Origin: Janthinobacterium lividum PAMC 25724
GTDB lineage: Bacteria; Pseudomonadota; Gammaproteobacteria; Burkholderiales; Burkholderiaceae_D
Assembly: GCA_000242815.2 (NCBI GenBank)
Contig: AHHB01000016.1
Coordinates: forward strand, 61,550-125,549
Direction of reading: 5' to 3'
DNA: 64,000 nt
In this document: one piece after another, positions 29,647-37,556 of the stretch
How the letters are laid out: every line of letters starts with the position of its first letter
How positions within the stretch are numbered: position 1 is the first letter of the stretch
Notes under the pieces: model-generated
The model's input: the letters and a program-made list of their open reading frames with translations, nothing else
What the model was told of the DNA's origin: nothing
Database searches by the model: none
Made by a program: the position numbers and the translations under genes

Positions 29647-29660
29647 CACTTAGCTAAAAA
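29647..29660. promoter_or_regulatory. candidate operator upstream of the TetR gene
   Basis: ACTTAGCTAAAAA contains the palindrome TTAGCTAA and closely matches the site at 30491-30503 before the acyl-CoA dehydrogenase gene. The surrounding 256-base gap (29584-29839) holds no gene. Confidence 0.45.
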
Positions 29661-29839
29661 ATGCTGCGGCGCACCAATAGAATATCAGCTCTAAAGTTCC
29701 CGTTTGACTTTTACGTGGTAGTGGATAATAGTACGAGCGTTCGGATTTTTTCGAGGCGTGCTTTTTTACCCTCGCTTCAGTCCGCCAAACCGGCAACATC
29801 ACTTTGAGAACGGACCTCTTGAATACTTCAGTCAAATTC

Positions 29840-30442
29840 ATGCGCAAGGGCGAACTGACCCGTGCCGCCATCCTCGACGTGGCGCTGGACTTGTCCAGCC
29901 GCGACGGCCTGGAAGGCCTGACCATTGGGCTGCTTGCGGACAAAATGAACATGAGCAAGTCGGGCGTGTTTGCCCACTTCGGCTCGCGCGAAGACTTGCA
30001 GATGGAAGTGCTGAAGCTTTACCACTATCGTTTCGAGCAAGAAGTCTTTTTCCCCAGCATGAAAGAACCACGCGGCATCCAGCGATTGCAATCGATGTAT
30101 GCGCGCTGGGTCAAGCGGGTCAGCGTGGAAATCGCTTCCGGCTGCATCTATATCAGCGGCGCCGTCGAGTATGACGACCGCCCCGGTCCCATCCGCGATT
30201 CGCTGGTGGCGATGGTGCGCGCTTGGCAGGGCGCGCTGCTGCGCAGTGTCGAGCAATCGATCTCCACAGGCGACCTGAAAGTGGACACGGACGCCCAGCA
30301 GTTGGTGTACGAGATGTATGGCCTGATCCTGGCCCTGCATCACGATGCGCGCTTTCTGCGCGTGCCGGGTAGTATCGAACGCGCGCAGGCAGGGTTTGTC
30401 CGCTTGCTGGCGTCGTACCAGAATTCTGTAACAAGCAAATAA
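29840..30442 (+). CDS. TetR-family regulator of the beta-oxidation locus
   Basis: 200 residues. The N-terminal helix-turn-helix region is typical TetR (TRAAILDVALDLSSRDGLEGLTIGLLADKMNMSKSGVFAHFGSREDL). The C-terminal ligand domain (YVEMYGLILALHHDARFL-type helices) would sense a small molecule. The frame reaches up to a TTG at 29804, but the ATG at 29840 fits the family start. Its position directly before fatty-acid oxidation genes suggests it responds to an acyl-CoA or fatty acid, in the manner of PsrA or FadR regulators; this is inference. Confidence 0.87.
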   Translation: MRKGELTRAAILDVALDLSSRDGLEGLTIGLLADKMNMSKSGVFAHFGSREDLQMEVLKLYHYRFEQEVFFPSMKEPRGIQRLQSMYARWVKRVSVEIASGCIYISGAVEYDDRPGPIRDSLVAMVRAWQGALLRSVEQSISTGDLKVDTDAQQLVYEMYGLILALHHDARFLRVPGSIERAQAGFVRLLASYQNSVTSK

Positions 30443-30490
30443 GCAGTCAGGCTGTATCCGCAGCAACGCACACGCAGTTCACAAGTATCA

Positions 30491-30503
30491 CACTTTAGCT
30501 AAA
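30491..30503. promoter_or_regulatory. candidate operator upstream of the acyl-CoA dehydrogenase
   Basis: CACTTTAGCTAAA contains the perfect ten-base palindrome TTTAGCTAAA, 18 bases before the start codon, with AGGAGA between. The same motif lies in the promoter region of the adjacent TetR gene. Confidence 0.45.
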
Positions 30504-30521
30504 CGCTTTCAGGAGAAAATA

Positions 30522-32324
30522 ATGGGTCAATACGTCGCGCCAATCCGGGATATGCAATTCGTTCTGCATGAGTTTTTGAAGGTCGAAGAAGAACTGAAAC
30601 AACTGCCGTCGTACGCCGACGTCGACGCCGATATCATCAATCAGGTGCTGGAAGAGGGCGGCAAGTTCACTTCGGAAGTGTTATTTCCGCTGAACCACTC
30701 CGGCGACCGCGAAGGCTGCAAGCACGATCCGGTGACAAAAAACGTCACCACGCCCAAGGGCTTCAAGGAAGCCTACAAGCAGTACGTCGAAGGCGGCTGG
30801 GCAGCATTGGCTTGCGATCCGCAATACGGCGGCCAAGGCCTGCCAGTGGTGCTGAACAATTCGTTCTATGAAATGCTGAATTCGTCGAACCAGGCTTGGT
30901 CGATGTACCCGGGCTTGTCGCACGGTGCCTACGAGTGCCTGAAGGAACACGGCACCGACCATCAGAAGGAAGTGTACCTGCCGAAACTGGTGTCGGGCGA
31001 ATGGACCGGCACCATGTGCCTGACCGAATCGCACTGCGGTACCGACCTGGGCCTGATGCGCTCGAAAGCGCTGCCTGAGGCGGACGGTTCCTGGACCATC
31101 ACCGGCAACAAGATCTTCATCTCGGCCGGCGAGCACGACATGGCGGAAAACATCGTACACCTGGTGCTGGCCCGCGTGCCGGACGCGCCGGAAGGCTCGA
31201 AAGGCATCTCGCTGTTCCTGGTGCCGAAATTCCTGCCGACCGCCGATGGCAAGATCGGTGAGCGCAATCCGATCACCTGCGGCGTCATCGAAGAAAAAAT
31301 GGGCATCCACGGCAATTCGACCTGCCAGATGAACCTGGACGGCGCGAAAGGCTGGATCATCGGCCAGCCGAACAAGGGCCTTAACGCCATGTTCGTCTTC
31401 ATGAACGCAGCCCGTCTGGGCGTCGGCATGCAGTCGCTGGGCCTGACCGAAGTGGCCTACCAGAACGCGCTGATCTACGCCAAGGACCGCACGCAAATGC
31501 GTTCGCTGTCCGGCATCAAGAACCCGGAACTGCCGGCTGACCGCATCATCGTGCACCCTGACGTACGCCGCATGCTGTTGACGGGCAAAGCCTACGCCGA
31601 AGGCGCGCGCGCTTTCACTTCCTACGTGGCGCTGCAGATCGACCGCGAACTGCACCACCCTGACGCCGACGTGCGCAAGGAAGCTGCCGATGAAGTGGCG
31701 CTGCTGACGCCTGTCGTCAAGGCTTTCATCACGGACAATGCCTGGATCGCTACCTCGGAGGCGATGCAAGTGTTCGGTGGCCATGGCTACATCTCGGAAT
31801 GGGGCATGGAGCAGTACGTGCGCGACGCGCGCATCAACATGATTTACGAAGGCACGAACACGATCCAGTCGCTCGACCTGCTGGGCCGCAAGATTCTGGG
31901 CGACAACGGCGCCAAGTTGCGCAAGTTCGGCGAAAAGATCAAGGCTTTCGTGGAAGACAACGGCACCGATGAAGCGATGAGCGAATTCGTCACCCCACTG
32001 GGCGACCTGGGCGACAAAGTCACCAAGCTGACCATGGAAATTGGCATGAAGGCGTTCCAGAATCCGGACGAAGTGGGCGCTGCATGCGTACCTTATCTGC
32101 GCGTCGTCGGCCACATGATCTATAGCTACCTGTTCGCGCAGATGGCCAAGATCGCCCTGGAAAAGACAGCGGCTGCCGAGGCACAAGGCGATAAGTTCTA
32201 TGTCGCCAAACTGGCTACCGCACGCTTCTACTTCGCCCGCTTGCAGCCTGAGACGGCAACCCTGATTCGTCAGGCGCGTTCCGGTTCGGCCAACCTGATG
32301 GCACTCGACGCAGACCTGTTCTAA
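30522..32324 (+). CDS. acyl-CoA dehydrogenase (long, with C-terminal AcdhC domain)
   Basis: FAD enzyme (600 residues) catalysing the first oxidation of beta-oxidation. It has the N-terminal extension of this class, the FAD/substrate block MCLTESHCGTDLGLMRSKA, ITGNKIFISAGEHD, and IYEGTNTIQSLDLLGRKIL with the catalytic Glu, followed by the acyl-CoA-dehydrogenase C-terminal domain. It resembles the DmdC/FadE group rather than the short-chain 380-residue enzymes. GGAG precedes the ATG. It is the first enzyme of the locus, 79 bases after the TetR gene. Confidence 0.93.
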   Translation: MGQYVAPIRDMQFVLHEFLKVEEELKQLPSYADVDADIINQVLEEGGKFTSEVLFPLNHSGDREGCKHDPVTKNVTTPKGFKEAYKQYVEGGWAALACDPQYGGQGLPVVLNNSFYEMLNSSNQAWSMYPGLSHGAYECLKEHGTDHQKEVYLPKLVSGEWTGTMCLTESHCGTDLGLMRSKALPEADGSWTITGNKIFISAGEHDMAENIVHLVLARVPDAPEGSKGISLFLVPKFLPTADGKIGERNPITCGVIEEKMGIHGNSTCQMNLDGAKGWIIGQPNKGLNAMFVFMNAARLGVGMQSLGLTEVAYQNALIYAKDRTQMRSLSGIKNPELPADRIIVHPDVRRMLLTGKAYAEGARAFTSYVALQIDRELHHPDADVRKEAADEVALLTPVVKAFITDNAWIATSEAMQVFGGHGYISEWGMEQYVRDARINMIYEGTNTIQSLDLLGRKILGDNGAKLRKFGEKIKAFVEDNGTDEAMSEFVTPLGDLGDKVTKLTMEIGMKAFQNPDEVGAACVPYLRVVGHMIYSYLFAQMAKIALEKTAAAEAQGDKFYVAKLATARFYFARLQPETATLIRQARSGSANLMALDADLF

Positions 32325-32338
32325 GACTTGAGGAAAAT

Positions 32339-34738
32339 ATGACTAATTTCATCGTTAAAAAAGTAGCCGTCCTCGGCGCCGGCGTGATGGGCGCGCAGAT
32401 CGCCGCCCATTGCATCAACGCGAAAGTGCCGGTCGTGCTGTTCGACTTGCCGGCCAAGGAAGGTCCAAAGAATGGCATCGTGCTGCGCGCCATCGAGAAC
32501 CTGAAAAAACTCTCGCCTGCGCCACTGGGCAACAAGGATGACGCCGCGCTGATCCAGGTAGCCAACTACGAAGACAACCTCGATCTGTTGGCCGGTTGCG
32601 ACTTGATCATCGAAGCCATCGCCGAGCGCATGGATTGGAAACACGACCTGTATCAAAAGGTCGCGCCGCACATCGGCCCGAACGCAATCTTCGCCTCGAA
32701 CACCTCGGGCCTGTCGATCACCAAGCTGGCTGAAGGCTTCGATGCCGACCTGAAATCGCGCTACTGCGGCGTGCACTTCTTCAACCCGCCGCGCTATATG
32801 CACCTGGTCGAGATCATCCCGACCGAGTTCACCAAGCCCGAGATTGCCGACCAGCTGGAAGGCTTCCTGACCACCACCCTGGGCAAGGGCGTGGTCCGCG
32901 CCAAGGATACGCCGAACTTCATCGCCAATCGCGTTGGCGTGTTCGGCATCCTGGCCATCGTGCACGAAGCTGAAAAATTCGGCCTGTCGGTGGACGTCGT
33001 CGATGACCTGACCGGCGCCAAGCTGGGCCGCGCCAAGTCGGGCACCTTCCGCACGGCGGACGTGGTCGGCCTGGACACCATGGGTCATGTCATCAAGACC
33101 ATGCAGGATTACCTGCCGAACGATCCGTTCGCTGCCGTCTACAAGACGCCGGCCGTGCTGGCGAAGCTGGTGGAAAAAGGCGCGCTGGGCCAGAAGAGTG
33201 GCGCGGGCTTCTACAAGAAAGTCGGCAAAGAAATTCAACGCCTCGATTTCGCCACCGGTGAATACGTGGCTGGTGGCGCCAAGGCTGCCGACATCATCGC
33301 CCGCATCCTGAAAGAAAAAGATCCGGTCAAGAAGATGAAGGCGCTGCGCGAATCGACCAATCCGCAAGGCCAGTTCCTGTGGGCGATCTTCCGCGACGCT
33401 TTCCATTACATCGCCATTCATCTCGACACCGTGGCCGACAATGCGCGCGATATCGACTTCGCCATGCGCTGGGGCTTCGGCTGGAACGTCGGTCCGTTTG
33501 AAACGTGGCAGGCATCGAACTGGCTGCAAGTGGCCAACTGGGTCAAGGAAGACATCGACGCTGGCCACGCGCTGTGCAATGCACCTTTGCCTGCCTGGGT
33601 ATTCGAAGGTCCTGTCGCTGAAAAAGGCGGCGTGCATACGCCGGAAGGTTCCTACTCGGCCGTGTCGAACAGCTTCGTGCCACGTTCGTCGCTGGCCGTG
33701 TACGACCGTCAGCAATTCCGCGCGCCAGTATTGGGCAGCGGCGCCATCGACGGCAAGACCTTTGGCACCACCGTCTTCGAAGACGAATCCGTGCGCGTCT
33801 GGCATACGGGCGACGACGTCTTGATCATTTCGTTCAAGACCAAGATGCACGTCATCGGCGAAGGTGTCATCAATGGCTTGAAACTGGCCCTGGCCGAAGC
33901 GGAAAAGAACTTCAAGGGCCTGGTGATCTGGCACGCCGACGCAGCCGAAGGCGGCGCCTTCTCGGCCGGCGCCGACCTGCAATCGGCCCTGCCAGCGTTC
34001 ATGCAAGGCGGCGTGAAAGCCGTCGATCCTATCATCGCCGAACTGCAGAACACTTTCATGTCACTGAAATACGCGAACGTGCCGGTGATCGCCGCAGTGG
34101 CCGGCCTGGCGCTGGGTGGCGGTTGCGAATTGGCGCTGCATGCATCGAAGCGCGTGGCCTCGATCGAGTCCTACATCGGCCTGGTGGAAGTGGGCGTAGG
34201 CCTGATTCCTGCCGGTGGCGGCTTGAAGGAAGCGGCGCAGCGCGCCTACAAGGAAGCCAAGGGTAACGACATCCTGCAATTCCTGAAAACCGGCTTCACC
34301 AATGCGGCCACCGCCAACGTGTCGAAGTCGGCACTGGAAGCGAAGAAGATGGGCTACCTGAAAGAAGACGACGTGATCGTGTTCAACGCCTACGAGCTGC
34401 TGCACGTGGCCAAGGTCGAAGCGCGCGCCATGTTCGACGCGGGCTTCCGTGCGCAACTGCCGTCGCTGATCCAGGTCACGGGCCGTTACGGCTGGGGCAC
34501 CATCAAGGCGCAGCTGGTCAACATGCGTGATGGCGGCTTCATTTCGGCGCACGATTTCAAGCTCGGCGAAATGATCGCCGAGATCGTCTCGGGCGGCGAC
34601 GTGGACCAGGGCAGTTTCGTCAGCGAACAGTGGCTGCTGGATATGGAACGCAAGGCATTCCTGGAGCTGTTGAATCATCCGAAAACCCAGGAACGGATCA
34701 TGGGCATGATGCAGACCGGTAAGCCGGTACGCAACTAA
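32339..34738 (+). CDS. 3-hydroxyacyl-CoA dehydrogenase / enoyl-CoA hydratase fusion
   Basis: 799 residues. The N-terminal half is the NAD-dependent 3-hydroxyacyl-CoA dehydrogenase: Rossmann motif VAVLGAGVMGAQIA at about 8-21, catalytic His/Glu in GVHFFNPPRYMHLVEIIP, then DTPNFIANRVGVF. The second half has a crotonase fold (WHADAAEGGAFSAGADLQ, VAGLALGGGCELALHA, VGVGLIPAGGGLKE). The domain order (dehydrogenase first) is that of FadN/FadB2-type proteins and is the reverse of E. coli FadB. It lies 14 bases after the dehydrogenase gene. Confidence 0.94.
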   Translation: MTNFIVKKVAVLGAGVMGAQIAAHCINAKVPVVLFDLPAKEGPKNGIVLRAIENLKKLSPAPLGNKDDAALIQVANYEDNLDLLAGCDLIIEAIAERMDWKHDLYQKVAPHIGPNAIFASNTSGLSITKLAEGFDADLKSRYCGVHFFNPPRYMHLVEIIPTEFTKPEIADQLEGFLTTTLGKGVVRAKDTPNFIANRVGVFGILAIVHEAEKFGLSVDVVDDLTGAKLGRAKSGTFRTADVVGLDTMGHVIKTMQDYLPNDPFAAVYKTPAVLAKLVEKGALGQKSGAGFYKKVGKEIQRLDFATGEYVAGGAKAADIIARILKEKDPVKKMKALRESTNPQGQFLWAIFRDAFHYIAIHLDTVADNARDIDFAMRWGFGWNVGPFETWQASNWLQVANWVKEDIDAGHALCNAPLPAWVFEGPVAEKGGVHTPEGSYSAVSNSFVPRSSLAVYDRQQFRAPVLGSGAIDGKTFGTTVFEDESVRVWHTGDDVLIISFKTKMHVIGEGVINGLKLALAEAEKNFKGLVIWHADAAEGGAFSAGADLQSALPAFMQGGVKAVDPIIAELQNTFMSLKYANVPVIAAVAGLALGGGCELALHASKRVASIESYIGLVEVGVGLIPAGGGLKEAAQRAYKEAKGNDILQFLKTGFTNAATANVSKSALEAKKMGYLKEDDVIVFNAYELLHVAKVEARAMFDAGFRAQLPSLIQVTGRYGWGTIKAQLVNMRDGGFISAHDFKLGEMIAEIVSGGDVDQGSFVSEQWLLDMERKAFLELLNHPKTQERIMGMMQTGKPVRN

Positions 34739-34749
34739 ACCGTAGGTCG

Positions 34750-35247
34750 ATGATGATCCTGTCGTTGGTATTTAAAGTATTACTGCGCGTGAGGCCAAGC
34801 ATGGTGTATGACCGTATCAAACAACAGATGATGGACACCTTGCCCTTCGTGCGGCTGCTGGGGATCAGCATCGACAACATCGGCGCCGGCACCTCGAAGG
34901 TGTCGATGCCGGAAGATCCAAAACTGAATAATCACCTGGGAACGCAGCATGCTGGCGCCTTGTTCACCCTGGCCGAAACGGCTTCCGGCGCGGCCATGGC
35001 TGGCGGCTTCGCCGAGCTGATTCTGGGTTTGCGCCCGGTGGCCAAGGAGTCGCGCATTCAGTACCAGAAGGTGGCCCGAGGCGCGACACGCGCCGAAGGC
35101 CGGGTACCGGGCGACCTGGCTGCATTGAAGGCGCAGCTGGCACAGGATGGCAAGGTGGCGTTTCCCGTGGAAGTCGATATCTTCGACTCCGAAGGCACGC
35201 TGGCGGCGCAGGTGACGGTGGACTGGTATTTGTCGCAGAAGCGATAG
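34750..35247 (+). CDS. hotdog-fold thioesterase (PaaI/DUF4442-like)
   Basis: Up to 165 residues from ATG 34750; an alternative start at 34801 (MVYDRIKQQMMDTLPF) gives 148. The hotdog fold is shown by LLGISIDNIGAGTSKVSMPEDPKLNNHLGTQHAGALFTLAETASGAAMAGGF, where HLGTQHAGALF is the active-site region of acyl-CoA thioesterases. It probably releases CoA from stalled acyl-CoA intermediates; substrate unknown. It lies inside the fatty-acid oxidation operon. Confidence 0.85.
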   Translation: MMILSLVFKVLLRVRPSMVYDRIKQQMMDTLPFVRLLGISIDNIGAGTSKVSMPEDPKLNNHLGTQHAGALFTLAETASGAAMAGGFAELILGLRPVAKESRIQYQKVARGATRAEGRVPGDLAALKAQLAQDGKVAFPVEVDIFDSEGTLAAQVTVDWYLSQKR

Positions 35248-35307
35248 AGCGCCACTTCGGACATTCGACAGAACACGAACTTCGTTCAACATCTTTGAAA
35301 GAACAAA

Positions 35308-36504
35308 ATGAGCAAACAACTTCAAGACGCGTATATCGTCTCTGCAACCCGCACCCCGATCGGCAAGGCGCCGCGCGGCATGTTCAGAAACACCCGCCCG
35401 GACGACCTGCTGGTGCGCGTGCTGCAATCGGCCCTGGCGCAAGCGCCTGGCCTCGACCCAGCGCTGATCACCGACGCCATCATCGGCTGTTCGTTCCCGG
35501 AAGCGGAGCAGGGCTTTAATATTGCGCGTAACTCGGTGCTGCTGGCCGGTTTGCCGAAAACCGTGGGTGGCGTAACCGTTAACCGTTACTGCGCGTCCGG
35601 CATCACGGCCATCGCCATGGCCGCTGACCGCATCCGCGTGGGCGAAGCCGACGTGATGATCGCTGGCGGCATCGAGTCGATGTCGATGGTGCCGATGATG
35701 GGCCACCACCCATCGATGAACCTGGACATGTTCAGCGATGAAAACATCGGCATGGCTTACGGCATGGGCCTGACGGCCGAGAAAGTGGCGCAGCAATGGA
35801 AAGTGTCGCGCGAACAGCAGGACGCGTTCTCCGTTGAATCGCACCGCCGCGCCATCGCCGCGCAGCAAGCGGGCTTCTTCAAGGCGGAAACGACGCCTGT
35901 GGAAATCATCACGCGCACGCCGAACCTGGCCACCGGCCAAGTTGATGTGACGCGCCGCACCGTCGACACCGACGAAGGCGCGCGCGCCGATTCGTCGATG
36001 GAGTCGCTGGGCAAACTCAAACCCGTATTTGCCGCCAAGGGCACCGTCACGGCCGCCAACAGCTCGCAGATGTCCGACGGCGCCGGTGCGTTGTTGATCG
36101 TCAGCGAAAAAATCCTGCGCGAACACAACCTGACCCCACTGGCGAAATTCTCTTCGTTCGCCGTGCGCGGCGTGCCGCCCGAAATCATGGGCATCGGTCC
36201 GAAATTCGCGATCCCTGCAGCGTGCGCCGCCGCCGGCATCACGCAAGACCAGCTGGACTGGATCGAGCTGAACGAAGCGTTTGCCGCACAGGCTTTGGCC
36301 GTGATCGGCGACCTGGGCCTGGACCCATCGAAGGTCAACCCGATGGGCGGCGCGATCGCCCTGGGCCATCCGCTGGGCGCGACGGGCGCCATCCGCGCCG
36401 CTACCGTGATCCACGCACTGCAGCGCACCAAGCAGAAGTACGGCATGGTCACGATGTGCGTCGGCGCCGGCATGGGCGCCGCCGGCATCTTCGAGCGCGT
36501 TTGA
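35308..36504 (+). CDS. acetyl-CoA C-acyltransferase (3-ketoacyl-CoA thiolase)
   Basis: Thiolase (398 residues) performing the last step of beta-oxidation. The acyl-carrying Cys is Cys95 in VNRYCASGITAIAMA; the active-site motifs NEAFAAQALA, GGAIALGHPLGATG and CVGAGMGAAGIFE follow. The degradative FadA type is likely from context; a biosynthetic acetoacetyl-CoA thiolase is less likely. GAAAGAA precedes ATG 35308. Confidence 0.94.
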   Translation: MSKQLQDAYIVSATRTPIGKAPRGMFRNTRPDDLLVRVLQSALAQAPGLDPALITDAIIGCSFPEAEQGFNIARNSVLLAGLPKTVGGVTVNRYCASGITAIAMAADRIRVGEADVMIAGGIESMSMVPMMGHHPSMNLDMFSDENIGMAYGMGLTAEKVAQQWKVSREQQDAFSVESHRRAIAAQQAGFFKAETTPVEIITRTPNLATGQVDVTRRTVDTDEGARADSSMESLGKLKPVFAAKGTVTAANSSQMSDGAGALLIVSEKILREHNLTPLAKFSSFAVRGVPPEIMGIGPKFAIPAACAAAGITQDQLDWIELNEAFAAQALAVIGDLGLDPSKVNPMGGAIALGHPLGATGAIRAATVIHALQRTKQKYGMVTMCVGAGMGAAGIFERV

Positions 36505-36553
36505 TGACACAGGCGTTGTGACGCAAGAGGCCAGATAAGATTGGTCAAAGCTT

Positions 36554-36587
36554 GGGCGCTGGGGATACCTCGGCGCCCTTTATCTTT
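36554..36587 (+). terminator. possible terminator or attenuator before the enoyl-CoA hydratase gene
   Basis: Arms GGGCGC and GCGCCC with a 13-base loop, followed by TTTATCTTTTT. It ends about 12 bases before the next start codon, so it could weaken read-through from the thiolase gene. Confidence 0.5.
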
Positions 36588-36598
36588 TTGGAGACGAC

Positions 36599-37378
36599 AT
36601 GGATATTTTGTGCAGCAAGAGCGAGGGCATCCTCACCCTGGAATTCAACCGCCTGGAACGCAAGAATGCGATCACCGGCGCCATGTACCAGACCCTGGCC
36701 GACGCTTTGGTGGCGGCCGAGACCGATGATGGCGTGCGTGCCATCCTGATCTGCGGCAAGCGCGAGATTTTCACCGCTGGCAATGACCTCGATGACTTCA
36801 TGAAGACGGCGCGGCCGAAGGATGGCTCGCTCGATCATGACCGTCCCGTGTTCCAGTTCATGCGCGCCTTGTATGGCAGCAGCAAACCCGTGGTCGCTGC
36901 CGTCTCCGGCCCGGCCATCGGCATCGGCACCACTTTGCTGATGCACTGTGACCTCGTCTACGCGGCCGACAATGCCAGCTTCTCGATGCCGTTCACGCAG
37001 CTGGGCCTGTGCCCGGAATTCGGCTCCAGCCTGCTGCTCACGCAGTTGGCAGGCTACCCGCGCGCAGCAGAAAAGCTGATGCTGGGCGAAGCGTTCCCGG
37101 CCAGCGAAGCGCTGGAAATGGGTCTGGTGTCGAAGGTCGTGCCCCTGTACGAATTGATGACGTTTGCGCAAGGCCAGGCCGCCAAACTGGTGGCATTGCC
37201 CGCCGCCTCGATCCGTGCCACCAAGCGCCTGATGAAGCAGAGCCGCATGGAACCGATGAAAACAGCCATCGCGGAAGAAAACACACTGTTCAGCGCCATG
37301 CTGGGTGGCGCCGAAGCGAAGGAAGCGTTTACGGCCTTCTTTGAAAAGAGGAAGCCGGATTTCAAGAAGTTTGCCTAA
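36599..37378 (+). CDS. enoyl-CoA hydratase/isomerase family protein
   Basis: Crotonase-fold protein (259 residues). Oxyanion-hole elements are ICGKREIFTAGNDLDDF and AVSGPAIGIGTTLLMHCDLVYA; the later FTQLGLCPEFGSSLLL has the Glu of hydratase/isomerases. C-terminal FEKRKPDFKKFA is typical of the family. GGAG is seven bases before the ATG. It could act as a second hydratase or a double-bond isomerase for unsaturated fatty acids in this locus. Confidence 0.9.
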   Translation: MDILCSKSEGILTLEFNRLERKNAITGAMYQTLADALVAAETDDGVRAILICGKREIFTAGNDLDDFMKTARPKDGSLDHDRPVFQFMRALYGSSKPVVAAVSGPAIGIGTTLLMHCDLVYAADNASFSMPFTQLGLCPEFGSSLLLTQLAGYPRAAEKLMLGEAFPASEALEMGLVSKVVPLYELMTFAQGQAAKLVALPAASIRATKRLMKQSRMEPMKTAIAEENTLFSAMLGGAEAKEAFTAFFEKRKPDFKKFA

Positions 37379-37556
37379 ACTGACTGCACCTGACGTTTCG
37401 TGGGGCCGATTGTGCATATTCCAAGGCAGCGGCGGGACTAAGCACTTCGAGCTATTCATGGACATGAGCGCCGTCTCAAGCGAGATCGGCGCTCTGGCGT
37501 CTACCGCTGTCAGCGGCGAGGAAGCACGGGCGGTGACAGCGCCCTTCATCGACAGC

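Noticed and set aside
32321..34006. 561-residue minus-strand frame opposite the beta-oxidation fusion gene
   Set aside because: No motif, and the plus strand is a clear HAD/hydratase fusion.
37379..37556. a gene remnant between the enoyl-CoA hydratase and phosphoesterase genes
   Set aside because: Frames on both strands give no recognisable family; probably ordinary intergenic sequence at the island boundary.
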